Source: Mesorhizobium sp. WSM4313 (GTDB lineage Bacteria > Pseudomonadota > Alphaproteobacteria > Rhizobiales > Rhizobiaceae). From it: 32,921 nucleotides of DNA. The position numbers and the translations under genes are program-made. The stretch covers positions 1 through 32,921 of the forward strand of contig NZ_NSFT01000028.1 in the NCBI RefSeq assembly GCF_002294725.1. Reading direction: 5' to 3'. The notes under the pieces were generated by a model. It searched no databases. It had not been told where the DNA came from and saw nothing but the letters and a program-made list of their open reading frames with translations. Position 1 is the first letter of the stretch. Each line of letters starts with the position of its first letter. Shown one piece after another: positions 1 to 7,991 of this stretch.

Positions 1-124
1 TACCGGCCTAGGGGCCGCACCGCCACCATCAAACTCAACCCCAAGGCCAAATCGCCCACCAAGCACAACACACTTCGCGGTCAAAACCCCTCTGCGAGCC
101 TGTTCTCGCTAACTGCGCAACAGG
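1..124 (+). mobile_element. 3' end of an insertion sequence (partial)
   Basis: The terminus at 105-124 read on the minus strand (CCTGTTGCGCAGTTAGCGAG) matches the IS start at 32798 (CCTGTTGCGTAATTGGCTGG) at 15 of 20 positions, including the first nine. This is what the two inverted ends of one IS look like. The right-hand copy carries its transposase on the plus strand, so this copy has the same orientation and only its 3' tail is present. I see no convincing transposase C-terminus in the 124 bases; the coding region probably ended upstream. The exact border is uncertain by about 3 bases because GGCC-type bases can be assigned to either side. Confidence 0.7.
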
Positions 125-1617
125 CCCACAAGGGGAGAAGGGGAAGCGCGCCAAGGATCAGCCACTCTCGGCCAGATCGGCCGCGTCAGCTTGGTATAAT
201 CCGTCACCGCCGGATTGCTCGGGTAGGAACTCGGCGCGGCGACATAGATGATCTCGGCGGCGATCGGCGCGAAGCCGGCGTAGAAATGATTCGTCGACTT
301 GATCAGGAGGACGTCCTTCGACAACGGATCGATGCCGATGTTGGAAAAGATATCGGGCTCGAAGGTCTGGGTGCGGTTGGTGTTCAAGATGACGTCGACC
401 TCGGTGCCTTCGATGCGCACCACCGCCGATGGCCCCAGCGTCACGCGGCTCGGCCCGAAGCTCTGCCAACCTTCGTTGGTTGTCTTCAGCACCCTGACGC
501 GGGCGTCGATCGGCTCGCCGGCCTGAGGGCCGGCCTTGCCGCCGAAGCGCAGGTCGATGACCGCGCCTTCGCCGGCCGCATGGCAGAAGGTCACGGCGAT
601 CGGGTCCCAGATCGTCGCCACGCCGACCTTGGTCACACCACGCGAAAGCAGCTCGCGCAGCACAATGGTGCCGTCGCCCGGCACGCCGCCGCCCGGATTG
701 TCCCAGATGTCGGCGATCACGACGGGTTTGTCCTTGCGCTCGGCGCGCACGGCTAGTGCCTGCTCGATGCCGGCGGATGCTGACAGCATCGTCATGGCGG
801 ACTTCTCGCGCAGGTCATAGAGCTCGCGCCCGAGCGTCTCGGCGAGCCTGTCGCCCTTTGCCTTGTCATTGTCGGTCACGACCAGGATGCGCGTGCCCAT
901 TTCGGGCACGTCGGCCGCCATGAAGCCGTGGATGACCGAGACCGACAGCACGCCGTCCTTGCCATGCAGCGCCTTGATCTTGTCAACGAATGAACGCATC
1001 GGCTCGCGGCTGGTCGGCAGCACCTGGATCATGTGGCAGTCGAAGGTCGAGATCACCGGCTTGATCTCGCCGCGCGCCGCGGCAAGGCCGAGCTCGACGA
1101 CATGCTCGCCGCGCTCGTAGAAATCGGTGTGCGGGAATTCGAGGAAATAGGCCATGATGTCGCAAGCTGCGACGCGTTTCGGCGTCAAATGGCTGTGCGG
1201 ATCGAACTCCGAGGCAATCACCACTTTCGGCCCGACGATGGCGCGCACGCGCTCCAGGAGATCGCCTTCGCAATCGTCATAGCCTTGCGCCACCATGGCG
1301 CCATGCAATCCCAGGATCACCGCATCGACCGGCAAGGCGGCCTTGAGCTGATCGAGGATCTCGTCGCGCAGCGCTTCATAGGTCTGCCGTTGCACCAGGC
1401 CGCCGGGCTCGGCCCAGGTGGCAGTGCCTTCGATGACGGTCAGCCCTTCCTTCGCGGCGCGCTTGCGCAGCGCCACGATCGGCGAGGAGCAGAGCGTCGG
1501 CGTCTCCGGATGTTTTCCGGGGCCGGCATAGAAGGCCATCTCGAAGGAAGCCCGGTCGGTCGGCACCGGCGAGAAGGTGTTGGTTTCCGTCGCCAGCGAG
1601 GCGGTGAAGATGCGCAT
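109..1617 (-). CDS. M81 family metallopeptidase (MlrC-like)
   Basis: About 502 residues. The N-terminus MRIFTASLATETNTFSPVPT, the LHGAM motif (about residues 104-108), EFDPHSHLT (about 147-155) and the later DNPGGGVPGDGT segment are typical of the M81/MlrC family, whose founding member cleaves linearised microcystin; most bacterial members have unknown substrates. I chose the ATG at 1617 over an upstream start because a GGAG lies at normal distance before it and family members begin at this MRI. The gene lies downstream of a sugar ABC transporter on the same strand, 81 bases after the permease, with a 44-bp palindrome in the gap. The C-terminus is odd: after the family-like end PIWPRVADPW it runs through an intergenic repeat (SPSPLVG) and stops inside the IS end (LLRS). 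Function as a hydrolase of an imported compound is inference. Confidence 0.85.
   Translation of the reverse strand: MRIFTASLATETNTFSPVPTDRASFEMAFYAGPGKHPETPTLCSSPIVALRKRAAKEGLTVIEGTATWAEPGGLVQRQTYEALRDEILDQLKAALPVDAVILGLHGAMVAQGYDDCEGDLLERVRAIVGPKVVIASEFDPHSHLTPKRVAACDIMAYFLEFPHTDFYERGEHVVELGLAAARGEIKPVISTFDCHMIQVLPTSREPMRSFVDKIKALHGKDGVLSVSVIHGFMAADVPEMGTRILVVTDNDKAKGDRLAETLGRELYDLREKSAMTMLSASAGIEQALAVRAERKDKPVVIADIWDNPGGGVPGDGTIVLRELLSRGVTKVGVATIWDPIAVTFCHAAGEGAVIDLRFGGKAGPQAGEPIDARVRVLKTTNEGWQSFGPSRVTLGPSAVVRIEGTEVDVILNTNRTQTFEPDIFSNIGIDPLSKDVLLIKSTNHFYAGFAPIAAEIIYVAAPSSYPSNPAVTDYTKLTRPIWPRVADPWRASPSPLVGLLRS
125..150. repeat. Truncated CCCACAAGGGGAGAAGG hairpin repeat next to the IS end
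   Basis: The bases directly after the IS end (CCCACAAGGGGAGAAGGGG) are one half of the same palindromic repeat found intact at 32658-32681 and truncated at 32781-32797. The other half would lie beyond the IS, outside the window. It encodes SPSPLVG at the end of the M81 protein on the minus strand. Confidence 0.7.
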
Positions 1618-1646
1618 GAAGGCTCCGTGATGACCTTTTGTTTTTT

Positions 1647-1690
1647 GCAATTCCGGACGGAAAACCGCTGCGCACTTTTCCTGGAATTGC
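1647..1690. repeat. 44-bp palindromic repeat, copy A (GCAATTCC...GGAATTGC)
   Basis: The element starts GCAATTCCGGACGGAAAACC and ends CACTTTTCCTGGAATTGC, so its ends are inverted copies that can form a hairpin with mismatches. Related copies are at 20167-20232 and 22260-22301. It sits between the stop of the ABC permease and the start of the M81 gene, where it could act as an mRNA processing or attenuating stem-loop; there is no T-tract typical of an intrinsic terminator. Confidence 0.8.
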
Positions 1691-1698
1691 GGGGATAG

Positions 1699-2523
1699 CT
1701 ATTTGACCGCCCTGAGCGCTAATCCGCGCACGAGATAGCGCTGCAGCCAGATGAAGAGGATCGCCACCGGCAGTGTCGCCAGCAACGTGGCCGCCATGAC
1801 ATGGTGCCATTCGATCGTATAGCGGCCGGCGACCAGCGAGAAAACCTGGATCGGCAGCGTGTAGCTTTCCTGGCTGCGCAGCATGGTGAGCGCCACGACG
1901 AACTCGTTCCAGGCGTTGATGAAGGTGAAGATCGCCGTCACCGCGATCGCCGGCAGGCAGAGCGGCAGGAACACTTTACGCAGGGTGAGCCAGCGCCCGG
2001 CGCCTTCCATCCAGGCGGCCTCCTCGAGGTCGCGCGGGATTGTGTCGAAATAGCTCTGCAGCATCCAGACCGTGAAGGCGACGTTGAAGGCCATGTAGAT
2101 GAAGCCGAGCGCGGTGGTGCTCTCCACCAGGCCCCAGGCCGCCATCAGCCGGAACAGGCCAAGCACCAGCACGATCGGCGATATCATCTGCGAGATCAAA
2201 AGGAACTGGCGAAAGGCGCCATAGCCGCCGAAGCGGAAGCGCGACATGGCGTAGGCGGCCGGCACCGAGATCAGGATCGCGCCGATTGTCGCCAGCGCCG
2301 AGACATAGAGCGAGTTGAGCAGCGCCTGGCCGAAGCCGGTTGCTACCCACATGTCGGCGAAATTCGACCAGCGGAACTCGCTCGGCCACCAGGTGGGCGT
2401 CAGCACCTCCGTGCGCGGCTTGACGGCGGTGAGAAACATCACGGCGAAGGGGAAGATCGTCACCGCGACCAACGGTGCAAGCAGCAGCCAGGCGATGATG
2501 GTGCGTTTCATCTTGCTGTTCAT
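1699..2523 (-). CDS. Carbohydrate ABC transporter permease (MalG type)
   Basis: 274 residues with an N-terminal membrane segment (about 9-32) and five further hydrophobic segments, the usual length and layout of the second inner-membrane permease of CUT1-type sugar importers. The cytoplasmic EAA loop is present (EEAAWMEGAGRWLTLRKVFLP, split around residue 180), the site that docks on the ATPase. Its ATG overlaps the stop of the preceding permease in an ATGA, so the two are translationally coupled. Partners are the permease 2520-3389, the binding protein 3815-5047 and, very likely, the ATPase at 5993-7060 in the divergent half of the cluster. Substrate cannot be told from sequence. Confidence 0.92.
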   Translation of the reverse strand: MNSKMKRTIIAWLLLAPLVAVTIFPFAVMFLTAVKPRTEVLTPTWWPSEFRWSNFADMWVATGFGQALLNSLYVSALATIGAILISVPAAYAMSRFRFGGYGAFRQFLLISQMISPIVLVLGLFRLMAAWGLVESTTALGFIYMAFNVAFTVWMLQSYFDTIPRDLEEAAWMEGAGRWLTLRKVFLPLCLPAIAVTAIFTFINAWNEFVVALTMLRSQESYTLPIQVFSLVAGRYTIEWHHVMAATLLATLPVAILFIWLQRYLVRGLALRAVK

Positions 2524-3389
2524 GCCCGCTGCTCCCGCATGGCGAGGCGCACATAGATCATGGTGAAGACGAGCAGGATCGCGAACATCACCAGCGACAC
2601 GGCGGAAGCCTCGCCCAGCTTGCCGATGCGGAAGGCGAGCTTGTAGAGATGGGTCACCAATATGTCGGTCGAGTTCGCCGGCCCCCCTTGTGTCATCACC
2701 CAGATGATCGGGAAGGAGTTGAAGACATAGATGGTGTTGAGCACGATCGCGATGTTGATGAACGGCTTCAGGAGCGGAAAGGTGATCTCGCGGAACTGCT
2801 GCAAGGGCGTCGCGCCCTCGAGTGCTGCCGCCTCATAGAGATCGTCGGGGATGGAGGACAGGCCGCCGAGGAAGATGGTGGTGGTGAAGGGCACGGTCAC
2901 CAATATGCCGATCAGCACCTGCATCGGGAAGGCGGTTTCGGCGCTGGCCAGCCACTGGATGTTCTGGCTGATCAGGCCGAGCTTCATCAGCGCCGAATTC
3001 AGCATGCCGCTCTCGCCGTTGAGCGCCCAGCGCCAGACCACCGCGGTCATGGTCAGCGACACCGCCCAGGGCAGCATGATGATGACGCGGGCGAGGCCGC
3101 GGCCGTAGAAGTCCGTATTGAGGATGATCGCCACCGGGATCGACAAAAGCAGCGCGCCGCCGACGACCAGCACCGTCCACAGCGCGGTGCGCCAGAGCGC
3201 GGCGACAAAATCGGGATCGGCGGCGAGCGCCGCGAAATTGGCGAGACCGCTGAACTCGCGCAACTGACCGAAGCGGTTGACGTCATGCGTCGAGATCTGG
3301 ATCAGGTCCCAGACCGGCCAGAAAATCACCACCGCCGCCAGGAACAGGCTGGGCAGCGTCAGCAGATAGGGCAGGAAACGATTTTGCAT
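2520..3389 (-). CDS. Sugar ABC transporter permease (MalF type)
   Basis: About 289 residues from the ATG at 3389 (MQNRFLPYLLTLPSLFLAAV). It has a hydrophobic N-terminal segment, about six membrane segments and the EAA motif (YEAAALEGATPLQQF). The open frame continues upstream to 3794, but the extra 135 residues are a translation of the intergenic repeat at 3528-3723 and are rejected. A start at 3440 (MRIGTPLEASQ, 17 residues longer) is possible; neither ATG has a clear Shine-Dalgarno sequence, so the start is uncertain. It pairs with the next permease (ATGA overlap) to form the membrane channel. A gap of about 425 bases filled with the repeat separates it from the binding-protein gene, which would allow more binding protein than permease to be made from one transcript. 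Confidence 0.9.
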   Translation of the reverse strand: MQNRFLPYLLTLPSLFLAAVVIFWPVWDLIQISTHDVNRFGQLREFSGLANFAALAADPDFVAALWRTALWTVLVVGGALLLSIPVAIILNTDFYGRGLARVIIMLPWAVSLTMTAVVWRWALNGESGMLNSALMKLGLISQNIQWLASAETAFPMQVLIGILVTVPFTTTIFLGGLSSIPDDLYEAAALEGATPLQQFREITFPLLKPFINIAIVLNTIYVFNSFPIIWVMTQGGPANSTDILVTHLYKLAFRIGKLGEASAVSLVMFAILLVFTMIYVRLAMREQRA

Positions 3390-3527
3390 CGGCTGGTTTG
3401 TATCGCGTTGCGAGGCTTCGAGGGGGGTGCCAATTCTCATCTGTCTTGCCAGGCGCTCAGTTTCGAATTCCTTCCAGGCGCCGCCCCTCACCTGTCTGCC
3501 TGTCCTCCGCGGCAGTTGCGGAAGAGC

Positions 3528-3723
3528 CCTTCCTCTCCCCCGTCGATCGGGGGAGAGGTGTCGAGCGCAGCTCGACGGAGTGGGGGTCGACCCTTGGCGC
3601 AAGGCAGGCGATGCTTGCGCCGAGTGCCCTTCGTATGTCCGTTCGCGGCGGTTGCCAGGTGGTTCCCCCACTCCGTCTCGGCTTCGCCGAGCCACCTCTC
3701 CCCCCTCCGGAGGGAGAGGAAGG
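3528..3723. repeat. Long palindromic intergenic repeat R1 (CTCCCCC / CCTCCGGAGGG type)
   Basis: Two inverted arms, about 3528-3591 and 3658-3723, carry matching stretches (CTCGACGGAGTGGGGG on the left, CCCCCACTCCGTCTCGG on the right, and CCTCTCCCCC on both sides). The central part TTGCGCCGAGTGCCCTT recurs at 22680-22696 in R3, and the right arm recurs almost base for base at 8060-8105 in R2. It fills the gap between the binding-protein gene and the permease gene; the rest of 3440-3814 shows no gene. Confidence 0.85.
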
Positions 3724-3814
3724 AGGCTGGCTGGGGCGGCGCCGACGTAGGTTCCAAAAAGGTGTGGCGCGCTCCGACGGGTGGAGCGCGCCACGGGCGC
3801 AGGGAGATACGCCC

Positions 3815-5047
3815 TTATTTCTTCTTCAGAACGGCGTTCGCCTTATCCGCCGCGTCCTTCAAGGCCGCTTCCGGCGTGGCGCTGCCGAGATAGATCTTCT
3901 GCATGGCGTCCGACGTGATCTGGGCGATCTCTTCCCATCCGGGGATGACCGGCGCGAAGCGGGCGTCGGGCAGAAGCGCGGTGAAGGCGGCGAGGTCGGC
4001 GTTGTTGACGTAATAGTCCATCTTGGCCTCCTCCTTGTTCACCGGCAGGAAGCCCTCGCCTTGCGTGAACTTGGCGCGCTGCTCCTTGGTGAACAGGAAG
4101 TCGAGCAGCTTCCAGGCCTCGTCCTTGTTCTTGGAGTTCTTGAACATGATGATGCTGTCCGTGACGCCATAGGTGCCGCGCGCGCCGGTCGGACCGGCGG
4201 GGATGGCGGCGACGCCGTATTTCAGCTTCGGCGCCTCTTCCTTGATCTGGTTGGAGAGGAAGGGCGCGGTGATCATCATGCCGACCTTGCCCTGCTTGAA
4301 CAGGTTCTGCACGTCCTCGCGGTTGTTGGAGGTCACACCTGGCTCGGTCAGGCCCTCGTCGATCATTGACTTGTAGAGCTTGGCGGCTTCAAGCGCGCCT
4401 GGCGTGCTCAAACCGGATGTGCCGTCCTTATTGAGGATCTCGGTGCCGAAGGACCACATCGCGTAATAGTAATAGACGTCGGTCTCGATCTCCTTGCCCT
4501 GCAGGCCGTAGCCGAAGGCGCCTTGAGCCTTGATCTTGCGCGCGTCCTCCTGCAGCTCGGTCCAGGTGGCCGGCGGCTTGGCGATGCCGGCCTTTTCGAA
4601 CAGCTCCTTGTTGTAATACATGGCGCGCGCCGAGGCGGCGATCGGCAGGCCGTAAGTGTGGCCGTCCATGATCGAGGGCTGCAGGAAGGTGTCGATGAAG
4701 CGGCCCTTGAACTCGGGCGTGATGTAGCTGTCGAGCGGCTCGGCGACATCCTGCTGGACGAAGTCGATCAGCCAGCGCGTGCCGATGATCGAAAGATCGG
4801 CGTTGGTGCCGGCGGTGATGTCGGTGGTGAGTTTCTGCAAAAGCACGTCCCACGGCACCACTTCGTACTTGATGGTGATGCCGGGATTGGCCGCCTCGAA
4901 CTCCTTCTTCACCGCTTCGAAATAGGGGCCGGTCTTGGCGCTGTACTCGGCGACGGTGACGCGCACCTCGCCGGCATCAGCAGGTGCCGCCAAAGCCAGC
5001 ATGCTCATTCCGGCCAACAGGCCGACAGTCCATTTCGCAAGGCTCAT
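3815..5047 (-). CDS. Sugar ABC transporter substrate-binding protein
   Basis: About 410 residues. A Sec signal peptide (SLAKWTVGLLAGMSMLALAA, cleavage likely after PADA) is followed by a CUT1-type periplasmic binding fold (VTVAEYSAKTGPYFEAVKKE, later PGITIKYEVVPWDVLLQKL), as in MalE-like proteins. The ATG at 5047 is preferred to one eight codons upstream because GGGAGAG lies seven bases before it. It is the first gene of the minus-strand operon, facing the SDR gene over a regulatory gap with two matching dyads. It delivers an unknown solute, probably a sugar or sugar derivative, to the two permeases. The family call is firm; the ligand is not known. Confidence 0.92.
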   Translation of the reverse strand: MSLAKWTVGLLAGMSMLALAAPADAGEVRVTVAEYSAKTGPYFEAVKKEFEAANPGITIKYEVVPWDVLLQKLTTDITAGTNADLSIIGTRWLIDFVQQDVAEPLDSYITPEFKGRFIDTFLQPSIMDGHTYGLPIAASARAMYYNKELFEKAGIAKPPATWTELQEDARKIKAQGAFGYGLQGKEIETDVYYYYAMWSFGTEILNKDGTSGLSTPGALEAAKLYKSMIDEGLTEPGVTSNNREDVQNLFKQGKVGMMITAPFLSNQIKEEAPKLKYGVAAIPAGPTGARGTYGVTDSIIMFKNSKNKDEAWKLLDFLFTKEQRAKFTQGEGFLPVNKEEAKMDYYVNNADLAAFTALLPDARFAPVIPGWEEIAQITSDAMQKIYLGSATPEAALKDAADKANAVLKKK

Positions 5048-5100
5048 CTGATCTCTCCCATTGATGCGCATTCGCGCCTGGCCTTAGAGGCACAGGATTT

Positions 5101-5117
5101 ATGTTACTTTCCTACAT
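5101..5117. promoter_or_regulatory. Candidate operator 1 for the MurR/RpiR regulator (ATGT-N9-ACAT)
   Basis: ATGTTACTTTCCTACAT is a dyad ATGT-N9-ACAT. A second site of identical architecture starts 51 bases later. The core TGTTACTTTCCTACA resembles the TGTA/TACA-flanked sites known for HexR and other RpiR-family regulators. It lies between two divergent operons of one cluster that ends in an RpiR-family gene. Confidence 0.6.
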
Positions 5118-5151
5118 TATCGAGCGTTATGCCCAATGCAAGCAGTTTATC

Positions 5152-5168
5152 ATGTTGCTAAATTACAT
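5152..5168. promoter_or_regulatory. Candidate operator 2 for the MurR/RpiR regulator (ATGT-N9-ACAT)
   Basis: ATGTTGCTAAATTACAT has the same half-sites and the same 9-base spacer as the dyad at 5101-5117; the two agree at 12 of 17 positions. The start-to-start distance of 51 bases is close to five helical turns, so two bound regulator molecules could face the same side of the DNA. Confidence 0.6.
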
Positions 5169-5219
5169 TTTGTTGGATAGCGTTCCCTCGCTGTCTGGCA
5201 CGGCGGAGGAGCGCGCATC

Positions 5220-5990
5220 GTGGTATCAAAGGCCGATCTCGAGGGCAGAACCGTTGTCGTCACCGGCGCCGGCGGCGGCCTCGGTTCGGCGATCGTCGAG
5301 CTGATGGCCGAGCGCGGCGCGCGCGTCGTCGGCTGCGACCAGTCGGTGGAAGCTCTGGCCAGCCCGCATATCGCGTCGCGCCATGTCTTCAACCTGCTCG
5401 ACCGGGCCTCGATCGAAGCGGCTATCCCGGCGCTGCTCGACAAGGACGGCGTCCCCGACATCCTGATCAACAATGCCGGCTGGACGCGCGCCGAGACCTT
5501 GAAGGCGCTGACGGCGGACAAAATCGAAGAGGAGCTCGGCCTCAATTTGACCGGCGTGATGACTTTCGCCGATCCGCTGATCAAGGCGATGTCCAAGCGC
5601 GGCGCGGGCAGCGTCGTCTTCATCTCCTCGGTGAACGCCATCGCGCATTTCGGCAATCCGGCCTATGCGGCGGCCAAGGCCGGCATCAACGCCTACGCCA
5701 AGTCGATCGCCGTCGAGCTTGGCCGCAACGGCGTGCGCGCCAATGTCGTCTGTCCGGGCTCGATCCGCACCGCCGCCTGGGACCACCGCCTCGCCAAGGA
5801 TCCCGAGATCCTCGGCCGGCTCAAGCGGCTCTATCCGCTTGGCCGCATCGTCAACGCTTCCGAAGTAGCGGAAGCCGTGGCTTTCCTTGCCTCGGACCGC
5901 GCTTCCGGCATAACAGGTGCCGTGGTGCCCGTGGATGCCGGGCTGACAGCCGGCTACCTGCCTTTCATCGACGACATATTGGGAACGTGA
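5220..5990 (+). CDS. SDR family NAD(P)-dependent oxidoreductase
   Basis: 256 residues, classical short-chain dehydrogenase. The nucleotide-binding motif is TGAGGGLG (about residues 15-22), followed by NNAG (about 90-93), the catalytic Ser of ISSVNA, and YAAAK (Tyr and Lys about 152 and 156). The C-terminal FLASDRASGITGAVVPVDAG is the usual family ending. GTG is taken as the start because GGAGGAG ends eight bases before it and no ATG lies near. It heads the plus-strand arm, is divergent from the ABC binding protein, and its stop overlaps the region of the ATPase start. Sugar or polyol oxidation after import is a reasonable inference; the substrate is not identifiable. Confidence 0.92.
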   Translation: MVSKADLEGRTVVVTGAGGGLGSAIVELMAERGARVVGCDQSVEALASPHIASRHVFNLLDRASIEAAIPALLDKDGVPDILINNAGWTRAETLKALTADKIEEELGLNLTGVMTFADPLIKAMSKRGAGSVVFISSVNAIAHFGNPAYAAAKAGINAYAKSIAVELGRNGVRANVVCPGSIRTAAWDHRLAKDPEILGRLKRLYPLGRIVNASEVAEAVAFLASDRASGITGAVVPVDAGLTAGYLPFIDDILGT

Positions 5991-5992
5991 CC

Positions 5993-7060
5993 ATGACCGA
6001 CGTCCAGTTCCGCAACCTGTCGAAATCCTATGGCCAGCACAAAATCCTCGAGGACATCGACCTCGACATCCGGACCGGCGAGTTCGTCGTGCTGGTCGGC
6101 CCGTCCGGCTGCGGCAAGTCCACTTTGCTGCGCATGCTGGCAGGGCTGGAGACGATCACCTCCGGCGACCTCGTCATCGGCGGCACGCGCGCCAACGAGC
6201 TGCCGCCGCAGAAACGCAACATCGCCATGGTGTTCCAGTCCTACGCGCTGTTCCCGCATTTGAAGGCGTCGGAGAATATCGGCTTCGGCCCGAAAATCCG
6301 CGGCGAGACGCGCGCCGCGATCGACGACAAGGTCAAGAAGGCGTCGGGCGTGCTGAACCTCTTTTCCTATCTCGACCGCTATCCGAGGCAATTGTCCGGC
6401 GGCCAGCGCCAGCGCGTCGCCATGGGCCGCGCTATCGTGCGCGAGCCTTCGGTGTTCCTGTTCGACGAGCCGCTTTCCAATCTCGACGCGCAGCTGCGCG
6501 TGCAGATGCGCACCGAGATCAAGGCGCTGCACCAGCGGCTGAAATCGACCATCGTCTACGTTACCCACGACCAGATCGAGGCCATGACCATGGCCGACCG
6601 CATCGTGGTCATGGATCGCGGCCGCATCCAGCAGGTCGGGCAGCCGCTGGAGCTCTATGACCGGCCTGCCAACAAATTCGTCGCCGCCTTCATCGGCTCG
6701 CCTTCGATGAGCTTCGTCTCCGGCGCGCTGAAGACCGCCGGAGCCAAGTCCTGGTTCGAGACGACAGGCGGCGGCCGCCTGGCGCTCCCGGGCAAGGCTA
6801 TGTCCGGCAGTGAGATGGTCGAGGCCGGCATCCGGCCGGAGCATTTCGTGGTCGTCGCCGGCGACGATGCGATCGCCATCAAGGTCGACGTCGTCGAGCC
6901 GACCGGTTCGGAAACGCATGTCTATGGCTCGGTCGGCGACGACACGGTGCGCGCGGTGTTCCGCGACCGGCTGCAGGTGAAGCCCGGCGACCGGCTGCCG
7001 GTGAGCGTCGACCCGCGCAACATCCACCTCTTCGACAAGGCGACGGGCCTGCCGCTGTGA
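5993..7060 (+). CDS. ABC transporter ATP-binding protein (UgpC/MalK type)
   Basis: About 355 residues with Walker A GPSGCGKST (36-44), Q-loop FQSYALFPH, signature LSGGQRQR, Walker B with DEPLSNLDAQLR and switch histidine VTHDQIEA, then a C-terminal regulatory/TOBE-like domain beginning near residue 235 (FIGSPSMSFV). This is the CUT1 family ATPase length and layout, and it is likely the motor for the permeases at 1699-3389. The ATG at 5993 is preferred over a GTG at 5987 (which overlaps the SDR stop) because GGGA is eight bases before the ATG but only two before the GTG. Confidence 0.93.
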   Translation: MTDVQFRNLSKSYGQHKILEDIDLDIRTGEFVVLVGPSGCGKSTLLRMLAGLETITSGDLVIGGTRANELPPQKRNIAMVFQSYALFPHLKASENIGFGPKIRGETRAAIDDKVKKASGVLNLFSYLDRYPRQLSGGQRQRVAMGRAIVREPSVFLFDEPLSNLDAQLRVQMRTEIKALHQRLKSTIVYVTHDQIEAMTMADRIVVMDRGRIQQVGQPLELYDRPANKFVAAFIGSPSMSFVSGALKTAGAKSWFETTGGGRLALPGKAMSGSEMVEAGIRPEHFVVVAGDDAIAIKVDVVEPTGSETHVYGSVGDDTVRAVFRDRLQVKPGDRLPVSVDPRNIHLFDKATGLPL

Positions 7061-7069
7061 GATGATGAC

Positions 7070-7951
7070 ATGAAGACCCCGGCCGACATCATCACCCGCC
7101 TGCAATTGATATCGCAGGACGGCACCAAGTCGGACCGCCGGCTGGCCGGACTGGTGCTTTCCGATCTCGATTTCGCCTCGAAGGCCGCGATCTCGGAGAT
7201 CGCCGCGCGCGTCGGCGTCAGCGAGCCGACCGTCACCCGCTTCTGCCGCAATCTCGGCTGCGAGGGCCTGCGCGATTTCAAATTCTACCTGGCGCAGGCG
7301 ATCGCCATCGGCGGCCAGTATCTGTCGCCGGAGCCGCTCAGCCGCGACGCGCGCGAGCAGCGCATCGCCTCGGCGATCACCGAGGCGGCGATCGCCGCCA
7401 TCCAGCGCGCCAGCGAAAACCTCGACATGACGACGGTGATGGACGTCGCCGCCCGGATTGCGAGCTCCGGCAATGTGCTGTGCATCGGCTCAGGCGGCAT
7501 CTCCTCGATGATGGCGACCGAGATGCAGAACCGGCTGTTCCGGCTCGGCTTGTCGGCGCTCGCCCAGACCGACGGCCAGCTGCAGCGCATGTATGCCGCC
7601 GTCGCGACGCCCGAGACGACGCTGCTTGCCTTCTCCGTCTCGGGCTATGCGCGCTCGGTGATCGAGGCGGTCGAGGTTGCGCAGCAATATGGTGCGGCGA
7701 CCGTTGCCATCACCGCGCCGGATTCGGCCCTGGCCAAGGTCGCCGACACGGTCATCCTTCTGCAGTCCGTCGAGGACGGAAACATCTACAAGCCGACCTC
7801 GTCGCGCTACGCGCTGCTTGCCATCCTCGACATGATCGCCACCACGGTGGCGGAAGCGCGCGGGCCGAAAGTGCTGGAGAATCTGCGCCGCATCAAGCAA
7901 AGCGTGAACACGCTGAAGGTCGACGATCCGAAGCTGCCGCTGGGGGATTGA
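7070..7951 (+). CDS. MurR/RpiR family transcriptional regulator
   Basis: 293 residues. An N-terminal RpiR-type helix-turn-helix (about 38-62: AAISEIAARVGVSEPTVTRF) is followed by a SIS sugar-phosphate binding domain (about 125-260), with the typical CIGSGGIS and AFSVSGYARSV stretches. It starts nine bases after the ATPase stop and is probably cotranscribed with it. Members of this family usually sense a phosphorylated sugar or related catabolite and control the adjoining uptake and degradation genes. Here the best candidate sites are the two ATGT-N9-ACAT dyads at 5101-5168. Whether it represses or activates is not decidable from sequence. Confidence 0.93.
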   Translation: MKTPADIITRLQLISQDGTKSDRRLAGLVLSDLDFASKAAISEIAARVGVSEPTVTRFCRNLGCEGLRDFKFYLAQAIAIGGQYLSPEPLSRDAREQRIASAITEAAIAAIQRASENLDMTTVMDVAARIASSGNVLCIGSGGISSMMATEMQNRLFRLGLSALAQTDGQLQRMYAAVATPETTLLAFSVSGYARSVIEAVEVAQQYGAATVAITAPDSALAKVADTVILLQSVEDGNIYKPTSSRYALLAILDMIATTVAEARGPKVLENLRRIKQSVNTLKVDDPKLPLGD

Positions 7952-7991
7952 GCGGTTGCAGCGGCTTGCGCCGTCAACGCTGACGATCCCT

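Noticed and set aside
3390..3794. N-terminal extension of the MalF-type permease
   Set aside because: It is a translation of repeat R1 and contains no family sequence.
5954..7105. 383-residue minus-strand frame opposite the ABC ATPase
   Set aside because: It is an antisense shadow; all ATPase motifs are on the plus strand.
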